A DNA stretch of 64,000 bases from Bog-473 sp963836605 (lineage in GTDB: Bacteria; Actinomycetota; Acidimicrobiia; Acidimicrobiales; RAAP-2), in the NCBI GenBank assembly GCA_963836605.1, contig CAWIKB010000014.1, forward strand, positions 1 through 64,000, written 5' to 3'. Positions 56,943 through 64,000 of this stretch are shown piece after piece (position 1 is the first letter of the stretch; every line of letters begins with the position of its first letter). A model generated the notes under the pieces. It was not told the origin of the DNA. It saw only the letters and a list, made by a program, of their open reading frames with translations, and did not search any database. Position numbers and translations under genes: made by a program.

Positions 56943-58959
56943 ATGGCGATCGACACCACGCAGCAGCCTCCGGCCGAGTACCCCGGCGAGGAGGCCACCC
57001 GCCAGCACCCGATCAGCACCCGCTCGGAGTGGCTCCGCCCGCACATGCGGCTGGGCCATCGCCGGCGGCGTGGGCGGGTACCTCTTCGGGCACTGGGTGG
57101 GCAACCTCATCGCCAGCGGGCTACGCCAACGTCAACGGGGCCAGCGGGCAGAACGACACGGCCATCGTGCTGGCCCTCACCTTCGCGGTGGTGGGCTGGC
57201 TCATCGGGATCGGCGCGCTCAACTACCCGGTGGCCAAGATGCTGGGCAAGGAGCCGCCCCCGGCCATCCCCGAGCAGAGTTGGGTGCGCTACTTCCGCAT
57301 GACCGACGACCACAAGGTGGTCGGGATGCAGTACACGGTCGGCGTCCTGCTCTTCCTCTTCACCGGGGGCCTGTTGGCCATGGCCATCCGCACCGAGCTG
57401 CTCAGCCCGACCAGCCACGTCTTCGGCCCGGGCACCTACATCAACATCGTCAGCGAGCACGGCACCATCATGATGATGATGGCGTCGTCGGCCGTGGTGG
57501 GGCCGCTGGGCAACTGGCTGGTACCGCTCATGATCGGCTCGCCGGCGCATGGCCTTCCCCCGGGTGGAGGCCTTCTCCTTCTGGATCTTCATGGCCGGCT
57601 ACGCCGTCATCCTCACCGCCCTCCCTCTCGGGGGCTTCCCCACCGGCTGGACGGGCTACGCCCCGCTGCAGACCCAGGCGGCGGGCGGGATGGACGCGTA
57701 TTTGGTGGGCTTCGCCGTCATCGGGATCGGGATGATCGCCGCGGGCTTCAACCTGGCCGCCACCATCATCCACTACCGGGCGCCGGGCATGACCTGGAGC
57801 CGGGTGCCCATCTTCGTGTGGGCCATCCTGGCCACCACCGCCCTGCTGACCCTGGCCACGCCGACCCTGGTGGTGGCCGGCCTGTGCGGGATCCTGGACC
57901 GCACGGCGGAGACCGCCTTCTTCGTCAACGAGCACGGCGGCAGCAATTTCCTGTGGCAGAACATGTTCTGGTTCTTCGGCCACCCCGAGGTCTACATCAT
58001 GGCCCTGCCCGGCTTCGGCATCGTCATGGAGATCATGCCGGTGTTCACCCGCAAGCCGCTCTTCGCCTACAAGGTGGCGGCGGCCGGCATGCTCGGCGTG
58101 GCCCTGCTGTCGTTCTTCGTGTGGCAGCACCACCTGTTCCAGAGCGGCATCAACCCCGACATGCGGCCGCTGTTCATGCTCACCACCGAGCTCATCTCCA
58201 TTCCCACCGGGTTCCTCTTCCTGGTCACGCTCGGGACACTGTGGAAGGCGAAGATACGGTTCGAACCGCCCATGCTCTTCTGCCTGGGCATGCTGTTCAA
58301 TTTCCTCATCGGCGGGCGTGACCGGCGTCTTCCTCTCCGACGTGCCGGTCAACGTGACCGTGCACGGGAGCTTCTTCGTGCTGGCCCACTTCCACTACAC
58401 CATCATGGGCGGGCTGATCTTCGCCCTCTTCGGCGGGCTGTACTACTGGCTGCCCAAGATGACCGGCAAGACCATGAACCGCAAGCTCAGCATCGCCCAC
58501 TTCTGGGCGTTCTTCGTCTTCTTCAACCTGACCTTCTTCCCCCTCTTCCTGGTCGGCCTGCTGGGCCAGCCCCGCCGGGTGTTCGAGTACGCCCAGAACC
58601 TGCAGACCCTCAACGACATCTCCTCGGTCAGCGCCTTCTTCCTGGGCGCCTCCTTCTTCCTCTTCATCATCAACTTCGTGTGGTCCGTCTACATGAACCC
58701 CCGCAAGGCCCCGGACAACCCGTGGCACTCGCGGGGCCTCGAGTGGCAGACGGCCACCCCGGTGCCCTGGTACAACTTCGAGCGCATCCCGGTGGTGCTC
58801 GACGACCCCTACCACTACGGCGAGCCCGACGCCCTGCCGGTGGCCGACCTGGGACGCGAGCTGGTGGGCGCCGGCCACGTCTCGACCGAACCGGTGGACC
58901 CCGACAGCCTCTCGCCCGGTGGCCGTGACGACCTCGACCCGCGGCCCCCGATCCAATGA
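56943..58959 (+). CDS. ctaD: cytochrome c oxidase subunit I (four single-base frame breaks)
   Basis: The heme-copper subunit that reduces oxygen and pumps protons. Restored across four extra bases (near 57049-57051, 57118-57121, 57544-57545 and 58314-58317) it is about 670 residues. Present are EHGTIMMMM (heme a His), WFFGHPEVYIMALPG (CuB His and cross-linked Tyr), VWQHHLFQSG (CuB His pair) and LAHFHYTIMGG (heme a3 and a His). An unusual N-terminal part with GxxxG-rich helix (WAIAGGVGGYLFGHWVG) and another helix precedes the standard core. SPRMAFPR replaces the usual APDMAFPR. All motifs are intact once frames are joined, so decay is unlikely. Stop overlaps ctaE. Confidence 0.9.
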
Positions 58960-59642
58960 GCGCCGAGGCCATGTCCGGGGAGCGGCCCGAGCGCGAGGAG
59001 GGCTTCCTGCACCTGAACGAGACGCCCGAGGAGATCGCCTTCGAGCTGCGGGCCCAGGAGGGCGCGCTGTGGACCGGTGGCCGGCTGGTCATCGGGATCT
59101 GGGCCTTCGGCTTCGCCGCCCTGGCCTTCGCCTACTTCTACCTGCGCTCGGCCAACAACGAGAACCTGTGGCGCCCGGGTGGGATCACGGCGCCGACGGC
59201 GACCGGCGCGGCCATCTTCGCCATCACGGTGGCCTGCGCGCTGCTCGGCTACCACGGCCTGCGCCGCTTCCGGGCCGGGGTGTCCCTCGACTGGGAGGTG
59301 GCCGGCTGGGCCGTCGTTCTCGGCGGCCTGATCGCCGTCGGGCTCCAGATCTGGCAGCTCACCGTGATGCCCTTCTTCCCCGGTTCGAGCGGCTACGCCT
59401 CGTGCTTCATCGGCTGGGCCGTCATGAATGTCGCCTTGATCCTCACCGGCGTCTATTGGATCGAGACCCTGCTGGCCCGCCAGGCCCGCCTGCGCCGGGC
59501 CCTGCGCGAGGACGGGGGCACGGCCCAGTCCACCCTGCCGGTGGCCCGCATGTTCCGGGCCAACCTGGAGGGTTGCGCCTACTACTGGGGCTTCATCGCG
59601 GTGGTGGCCACCTTTTTCTGGGTACTGTTCTATGTGCTCTAG
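58956..59642 (+). CDS. ctaE: cytochrome c oxidase subunit III
   Basis: A 228-residue membrane protein with five helices, the short subunit III form. LWTGGRLVIGIWAFGFAALA begins helix 1; AYFYLRSANNENLWRPGG, and ANLEGCAYYWGFIAVVATFF (with the family's conserved W/Y pattern before the last helix) follow. ATG at 58956 overlaps the ctaD stop (ATGA). Confidence 0.9.
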   Translation: MSAEAMSGERPEREEGFLHLNETPEEIAFELRAQEGALWTGGRLVIGIWAFGFAALAFAYFYLRSANNENLWRPGGITAPTATGAAIFAITVACALLGYHGLRRFRAGVSLDWEVAGWAVVLGGLIAVGLQIWQLTVMPFFPGSSGYASCFIGWAVMNVALILTGVYWIETLLARQARLRRALREDGGTAQSTLPVARMFRANLEGCAYYWGFIAVVATFFWVLFYVL

Positions 59643-59663
59643 GACGAAGGAGTTGAACGGACG

Positions 59664-59777
59664 ATGATGGCTGCATCGGACATCGCGGCGACCCAGGCCC
59701 TCACGTTCGCCATCCCGCTGGGCTTCTTCGCCGTCGTCCTGTTCTGGGGCTTCTTTCAGCGCCGCTCCACCCGGTGA
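59664..59777 (+). CDS. 37-residue single-helix membrane protein of the oxidase operon
   Basis: ATG at 59664 (or 59667) encodes a product with one membrane helix (ALTFAIPLGFFAVVLFWGFF) and a QRRSTR tail. GAAGGAG lies upstream at about 59646. Its stop overlaps the GTG of the next gene (GTGA). Size, topology and position resemble small oxidase subunits such as CcoQ or CtaF-like proteins, but no family can be named. Confidence 0.75.
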   Translation: MMAASDIAATQALTFAIPLGFFAVVLFWGFFQRRSTR

Positions 59778-60554
59778 GCACGGGGGCCGCCCCCGGGTGG
59801 CCCACCCTCGTCCGCCGGCTACGCCCCGCCTGCCTCTGGGCCGCCGCACTGATCTGCCTGCTGACCGTCCTCCCGCCGCTCTCGCATTTGGCCACCACCG
59901 CCGAGTGGGCCCTGGTGCTGCGCTACGCCCTCTACGCCCTCGTCGTTCCGCCGCTGATCGTCCTCGGTGCCCCGTGGCGACGATGGCCGCCGGCCGCCCG
60001 CCTGGCCGACCGGCGGGCCCGTCACCCCGAGTTGGCGCGTGCCCTCGCCTTCGTCGCGCTCGACGCCGCTGTGCTGGTGCTGCTGGTTCACCCCGGCCGC
60101 GGCTCGGGCCACCGAGCAGCACGGCTGGCTCACCGCTCTCGAGGCGGTCACCCTGGTGGCCGGGGGGATCGGCCTGTGGCTCGAGCTGGTCGACTCCCCG
60201 CCCCTGGTGCCGCGCTCGGGCCCGCTGCGCTGCGCCGTGCTGGCCGCGCTGGCCATGTGGCTGGTGTGGGTGCAGGCCTACCTGGTGGGCATGGCCCGCG
60301 GGGACTGGTACCGCCAGGTGTCCCACGTGGCCGGCCACGGCCTCAGCGCGGCAGCCGACCAGCAGGTGGCCGCCGTGGTGCTTTGGTTCGCCGCCGCAGT
60401 GGTCTTCGTCCCGGCGGTCTTCGGCAACGCCATCCGGTGGTTGCACCGTGAGGAGGACCCCGACGGTGCGCTCTTTCGGCTCATGCGTGAGGAGCGACGC
60501 CGGGCCACCGCCGTCGTGGACCCGCGTCCGGGGAGTTCCCCCCGGGCGAATTGA
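59774..60554 (+). CDS. second CtaG-like oxidase assembly protein (frameshifted near 60095)
   Basis: A membrane protein resembling caa3_CtaG: LPPLSHLATTAEWALVLRYA and LYALVVPPLIVLGAPW match the family N-terminal half, and the second half contains GHGLSAAADQQVAAVVLWFA then VFVPAVFGNAIRWL. The halves are in different frames; dropping one G from 60095-60096 gives LLVHPAAARATEQHGW and a protein of about 259 residues. It is more divergent than the ctaG at 53.9 kb, and lies last in the operon. Confidence 0.75.
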
Positions 60555-60598
60555 ATCTCAGGTGCATTGACTCTCAGGTGCACTGATCCTCAGGGACT
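60551..60598. repeat. 16-bp tandem repeats at the operon end
   Basis: TTGAATCTCAGGTGCA, TTGACTCTCAGGTGCA and CTGATCCTCAGGGACT follow each other with a 16-bp period, starting on the stop codon of the second CtaG-like gene. Confidence 0.85.
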
Positions 60599-60605
60599 CG
60601 GGCCC

Positions 60606-61235
60606 TCAAGTCCCCGGGCCGGGCAGGGCCGGAAGGTCGGGCCCCGGCAGCCGGGTGTCGAGGATGCGGTCGGCGCGTTCCTCCTCGGCCAGGCCGGCGC
60701 GCCGATCGGTGGCCAGCCGGGACTCGGCCACGGCGAGGCTGCGCCGGGCCCCGCTGTCGTGCCCGTTGTGCATGAGCGCCTGCACCGCTTCGATGGCTTG
60801 GAGCGCATCGGAGGTGGTCCACAGGGTGGACGTGGCCACCAGGTCCCCCAGCTCCCGGCCGGCCGGTGAGCCCGGGACCTCGATGTTGGAGAGGTTGAAG
60901 ATGGTCTCGCTGGTGTACGAGCAGGCGGACTGGTCGTCGCGCAGCAGGGACACCGAGGTGGCCCGGTCCGACGCGCTGAGGGTGCCGGCCGACTGCCCGC
61001 CCCAGATGGTCACGATGGCCTCGTGGGCGGCGTAGGCGCACGGGGCCAGGTCGGTGTTGAGCTCGGAGAGTACGCCCTTCTCGCTCGAGATGTCGGCGGC
61101 CCGCGAGGTGTGCACCGGGAGGTCGGTGACGATCGTGATGGCCAGCACCGCCGCCAGCGCGCCGCCGGCCAGCACGGCCCGCCGGCGGTACCAGGGGGGC
61201 TTGGGCGTTTTGGCAGCCTCGCTCGTGGTGCTCAC
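60606..61235 (-). CDS. membrane-anchored protein of unknown function
   Basis: 209 residues: a short cytoplasmic N-terminus, a membrane helix (AVLAGGALAAVLAITIVTDL), then an external, mostly helical domain with two Cys (DLAPCAYAAHEA and DQSACSYTSETIF). No family recognised. GTG at 61235 overlaps the SCO stop codon (GTGA), so it is coupled to copper insertion and may serve oxidase assembly. Confidence 0.7.
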   Translation of the reverse strand: MSTTSEAAKTPKPPWYRRRAVLAGGALAAVLAITIVTDLPVHTSRAADISSEKGVLSELNTDLAPCAYAAHEAIVTIWGGQSAGTLSASDRATSVSLLRDDQSACSYTSETIFNLSNIEVPGSPAGRELGDLVATSTLWTTSDALQAIEAVQALMHNGHDSGARRSLAVAESRLATDRRAGLAEEERADRILDTRLPGPDLPALPGPGT

Positions 61236-62146
61236 GGGCCGGCCGGCTTGGTGGCGTAGGTGGCGAGGCCCGAACCCCAGCGGGCGATGGCCGCAGGCGA
61301 GAGCGAGTAGGTCCCGCGCCGGCTCTCGTCGGCGAAGGGGGTGGCGCGGTAGCGCTCGGTACCTTGGGGGCTGATGAAGTAGACGACGTCGTTGTGCGTC
61401 ACCACCCTGGTGCGCTGCACCACCGAGACGGTGACCCCGTAGGACTTCCACACAGCGTTCAGCTTGGTGAGCGGACCGGTGAGCATATGCCAGTTGGGGA
61501 GCGTGCCCAGCCCGGACTGGGCCACGGCGGGCGACAGTCCCGACGCGGCGAGGGCGGAGGGGTCGGTGTTGACGGTGAGGAACTCCACGTTGGCCGCCGC
61601 CGGCCCGAGATCGGCATCGGCCTGGCGGATCTCGGCGGCCAGCACCAGGCAGATGTCGTCACAGCGTCCGTTGAAGAAGGTGAGCACGACGGCCTTTGGG
61701 GCCTGACCCGACAGGGAGATGGGTTGGCCGGCCTGGTCGGTGAGAGCGATCGCCGGGGCGGGCGTGGTGCCGAGGGCGCTCACGCCCATGAAGGAGGGCA
61801 GTGAGGCGCCGAGTTGGTCACTCTGGCCGGCGACCGGTGCGGGGGTGGCGGCGGGAGCGGCGAGCGTCGTCGTGGTCGTCGGGCGGGCCACCGGGGTGGG
61901 CGCCGGATTGAGCCCGGCCGAGGAGAAGAGGTGCTCGGAGAGCAACCCACCGAGTCCCAGTACGGCGGCGCCGGCCAGGATCCAGTAAACGAACTTGCGG
62001 GGAACGGCAGGCGTAGTGCTGGTGGCCGAGAAGGCGGCGGCGCGGTCGACCGGTCCCACCGCAACGGGCGCCGCGTCGCCGAGGCGCGCCGCGTCCTCGG
62101 TCCTTCCGTCGGTGCCTGGCCCGGAGGAATCGACGTGGAGGTTCAC
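61232..62146 (-). CDS. SCO1/SenC family copper-insertion protein
   Basis: A membrane-anchored thioredoxin-fold protein delivering copper to the CuA site. 304 residues: a long N-terminal tail, a membrane helix (FVYWILAGAAVLGLGGLLSE), a Pro/Thr linker, then the SCO domain with FFNGRCDDICLVLAAEIRQ (CxxxC) and a distal copper-ligand His in RVVTHNDVVYFISP. GTG start at 62146. It converges on the oxidase operon, matching its role. Confidence 0.88.
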   Translation of the reverse strand: MNLHVDSSGPGTDGRTEDAARLGDAAPVAVGPVDRAAAFSATSTTPAVPRKFVYWILAGAAVLGLGGLLSEHLFSSAGLNPAPTPVARPTTTTTLAAPAATPAPVAGQSDQLGASLPSFMGVSALGTTPAPAIALTDQAGQPISLSGQAPKAVVLTFFNGRCDDICLVLAAEIRQADADLGPAAANVEFLTVNTDPSALAASGLSPAVAQSGLGTLPNWHMLTGPLTKLNAVWKSYGVTVSVVQRTRVVTHNDVVYFISPQGTERYRATPFADESRRGTYSLSPAAIARWGSGLATYATKPAGP

Positions 62147-62469
62147 GACGCCGGCGCGCCCGGACCGTCCAACCAGTGCGCAGGCAGAGCGATCACCTCG
62201 AAGATGTGATCGGACGGCATCGACCCGCGCCTCCCGGCGCCGGTTGCAGGTATCGCTCCAATTGGCACAGCCCGGGACCCCACCAACGCGAGGTTAGTGG
62301 GCGAGGTCAGCGCAGGAAGGGGCGACCAGTGCCCCCGACCGCCCGGTCAGCGTGCCGCGGCTCCTAGCACTCCCTACGGCGGTCCACAGGAGACTCAACA
62401 CTTGGTTTCGTACGGTTTGACCCAAGGAGATAGCGCAGCCCCAACCGACCACCTGCGCGTGACCGACCC
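62147..62469. other. 323-bp gap upstream of the SCO gene
   Basis: Apart from a 21-bp palindrome (62191-62211) and an SD-like AAGGAG near 62424, nothing gene-like was seen. Confidence 0.4.
62191..62211. promoter_or_regulatory. palindrome upstream of the SCO gene
   Basis: GATCAC (62191-62196) and GTGATC (62206-62211) are perfect 6-bp arms with a 9-bp centre, 45 bp upstream of the SCO start; a candidate operator. Confidence 0.4.
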
Positions 62470-62610
62470 ATGACCTTCCTCGTGCTCGCCATTCCCATCA
62501 TGCTCCTGGCAATCGCCGTTGCGGCAGTGCCGTTGCTCGTGCTCTCCGTCCGCGAGCACCGCTTGCGAACCGCGGAGGTACCCGCACGACGCCACGACAT
62601 CGTTCCCTGA
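62470..62610 (+). CDS. 46-residue single-helix membrane protein
   Basis: ATG at 62470 opens a frame of one long hydrophobic helix (FLVLAIPIMLLAIAVAAVPL) and a basic tail ending HDIVP. No family recognised. Composition and topology look real, and it sits at the edge of the oxidase locus. Confidence 0.5.
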   Translation: MTFLVLAIPIMLLAIAVAAVPLLVLSVREHRLRTAEVPARRHDIVP

Positions 62611-62647
62611 CTCCGATGCCCTCCGGGCAGAAAACGGCGCCGTTACG

Positions 62648-62653
62648 TAGACT
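62648..62653 (+). promoter_or_regulatory. leaderless -10 box of the 62660 gene
   Basis: TAGACT lies exactly 6 nt before the GTG at 62660. Confidence 0.55.
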
Positions 62654-62659
62654 GCTGGT

Positions 62660-62998
62660 GTGCGGCAGCGCTGGCTTTCGGGCAGGGCAATCACGCTTCA
62701 TAGCGAATTCGGGATCCTCGTCGCAGCGTGCATCGCGGCAGCGTGGTGGCAGGCCACCCGGGCCCTCGACGGCAACTTCCTCAGTTGGTTCTACACCTTC
62801 GAGTGGCCCATTCTGGCCTGCGTCGCCTTCGCCGGGTGGTGGCACCTCATCCACGAGGACCCCGAGAAGTACCGGCGCCGCAAGGCAGGCCTCGACGATT
62901 GGGACCAGATCCCCGAGAACCACAGCGATCGTGACTCGACTCGTTCGCTGGGCCAGGACCCAGCGGGCTTCCCGGACGCCGTCGTAGACGGCACCTAG
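62660..62998 (+). CDS. two-helix membrane protein
   Basis: 112 residues; helices FGILVAACIAAAWWQATRAL and FEWPILACVAFAGWWHLIHE flank a short conserved-looking loop (DGNFLSWFYT), followed by a charged tail. Similar small integral membrane proteins are common in Actinobacteria, but no function is assigned. The GTG start is supported by the TAGACT box. Confidence 0.7.
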   Translation: MRQRWLSGRAITLHSEFGILVAACIAAAWWQATRALDGNFLSWFYTFEWPILACVAFAGWWHLIHEDPEKYRRRKAGLDDWDQIPENHSDRDSTRSLGQDPAGFPDAVVDGT

Positions 62999-63216
62999 CC
63001 CGCGACGGGTCGGCCCGCAACCACCCGAGGGGCGGGATTGAGGATCAACCGCTGCAGAATGGTGACGCCAGTATCCCGTCGGTGGTGGTGGCTCTGCTCT
63101 CGTCCTGAAGCACGCTACCGACATCGGTTCGAATTGCGCGATGATCGCGGACGAGGTGTGAACGGGTGTCCCCGAGGGACGGCCGAGCAGGCAATATCTG
63201 CCACGAGGGGGTATCG

Positions 63217-64000
63217 GTGAAGAATCCTGGCCTGACGACACGCGGCAGACCGCGTCCGAACTTCGCGTCGATGGTCGCGCTAGCCCTGTTGGGGTCCTTC
63301 GTTCTCACCGGTGTCCCGATCACCCGGGTCGCCGCCGCCGCTCCGATCAAATCGGTGCGGATCTCGAGCCTCACGGGAGGATGTCGGATCTACGGCGAGA
63401 GCAACATTCCCATCGACGTGGCCGGGAACGATCCGACCGAGATCGTCTTGGACTGCGGCGGTGGGGACTGGGTGTTCCCCGACGGCCAAAGGAGCCAGAA
63501 GACCCCGATCGGGACGGTGGCCTTCACCAGTCCCCGGGTCGTCCTCTTCACGCCGACGCCCAACGAGAGCTTCCTGGCCGCCAACGCCCGGGTCACCTTC
63601 GAGAACAAAGTCGATCGGGGAGCGCCCCTGCCGAAACTGGGCATCGAACTGCGGAGCGCGTTCCGGCCCATAAAGGTCTACGCCATCGGTGACTCGTGGA
63701 CAGCAGCCTTCGGGTACTACGGCGACGGGACGGAGATGCCCGTGACGGCGCTACCCTTCTGCAAACCGGGCTCGGGCACGCTGAACGACCGCTGCTCGTC
63801 GAACAGTCCACTGACCAGCCTCCAGGGCGACTCTGCGCGGGAATTCCTTCCCGACTACGGATTTGGCAACCAGGTGAGCTGGGTGGCCCAACTGACCGCC
63901 AAGCTCAAGTCCATTGGCGTCGATGTCTCCACTTACGCCAACCAGGGCATCTCGGGCGCCACGCCGTCGGACTTTCTGTCGGGTGGCAGTGCTAACTCGA
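63217..64000 (+). CDS. secreted SGNH/GDSL-type hydrolase (3' end beyond window)
   Basis: GTG at 63217 follows GAGGGGG. A signal peptide (MVALALLGSFVLTGVPITRV, cleavage near AAAA) precedes a beta-rich N-terminal region of about 110 residues. The hydrolase block VYAIGDSWTAAFGYYGDG then carries the GDS(x) nucleophile Ser, and ANQGISGATPSDFLSGG fits the block II Gly region. The catalytic Asp-x-x-His lies beyond the end. The frame stays open to 64000 with at least 261 codons. Esterase or lipase activity on extracellular substrates is likely. Confidence 0.78.
   Translation, partial: MKNPGLTTRGRPRPNFASMVALALLGSFVLTGVPITRVAAAAPIKSVRISSLTGGCRIYGESNIPIDVAGNDPTEIVLDCGGGDWVFPDGQRSQKTPIGTVAFTSPRVVLFTPTPNESFLAANARVTFENKVDRGAPLPKLGIELRSAFRPIKVYAIGDSWTAAFGYYGDGTEMPVTALPFCKPGSGTLNDRCSSNSPLTSLQGDSAREFLPDYGFGNQVSWVAQLTAKLKSIGVDVSTYANQGISGATPSDFLSGGSANS

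Noticed and set aside
58253..58268. GGTTCGAACC, resembling a tRNA T-arm
   Set aside because: It lies inside ctaD coding sequence (IRFEPPM) and no acceptor or anticodon stems surround it.

Overview
The window is a GC-rich actinobacterial chromosome segment spanning the replication-origin region. Gene content and order (dnaA-dnaN-recF-dciA-gyrB-gyrA on one strand; rpmH-rnpA-yidD-yidC-jag-rsmG-parA-parB on the other; then cwlM-trxA-trxB-murJ-DUF6049, pcnA, ino1-padR, DUF5318 and rpsF-ssb-rpsR-rplI-dnaB) are the conserved actinobacterial origin neighbourhood. Mycothiol-type and DUF5318 proteins, a WS/DGAT acyltransferase, GTG/TTG starts and probable leaderless mRNAs fit Actinomycetota. The absence of sigM and ponA from their usual places, and the unusual oxidase locus, suggest a lineage outside the classical genera, possibly Acidimicrobiia; that placement is inference.

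Layout. 0-7 kb: a chaplin-like secreted repeat protein, a two-domain dCTP deaminase, an N-acyl-D-amino-acid deacylase, signal peptidase I and a RodZ-like protein. 7-16 kb: gyrA, gyrB, dciA, recF, dnaN, candidate oriC and dnaA, all on the minus strand. 16-22.5 kb: the plus-strand ribosomal, membrane-insertion and partition operon with two parS sites. 22.5-29.8 kb: a minus-strand envelope and redox operon (DUF6049, murJ, degV, a small membrane protein, trxB, trxA, cwlM). 29.8-40.3 kb: pcnA, an MBL hydrolase, an AhpD-like protein, ino1-padR, DUF5318, panB, the rpsF-ssb-rpsR-rplI operon, dnaB and an MDMPI-family protein. 40.5-52.7 kb: accessory metabolism (PIG-L, MFS, SDR, Bcp, an orphan response regulator, PPOX, DUF2505, WS/DGAT, patatin, a DMT transporter, a secreted protein) and a hipBA module. 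52.9-63 kb: an aa3-type cytochrome oxidase locus (ctaB, ctaG, a CuA-like cupredoxin, ctaC, ctaD, ctaE, a 37-residue membrane protein, a second CtaG-like protein, a membrane-anchored protein and SCO). The window ends inside a secreted SGNH hydrolase.

Three window-wide patterns stand out. (1) Seven otherwise well-conserved genes carry single-base frame breaks: ten extra bases, four of them in ctaD, and one missing base. Consensus error is the likeliest cause, but it needs read evidence. (2) Short tandem repeats of unrelated sequence sit at many gene 3' ends, and the 3' end of rsmG has a larger decayed duplicate. (3) TANNNT boxes lie exactly 6-7 nt before at least eight start codons, suggesting leaderless transcription. 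The best candidates for undescribed biology are the cupredoxin-like protein and small membrane proteins of the oxidase operon, and the seven-repeat C-x13-C surface protein. No CRISPR array, tRNA, rRNA, prophage or insertion sequence was recognised.
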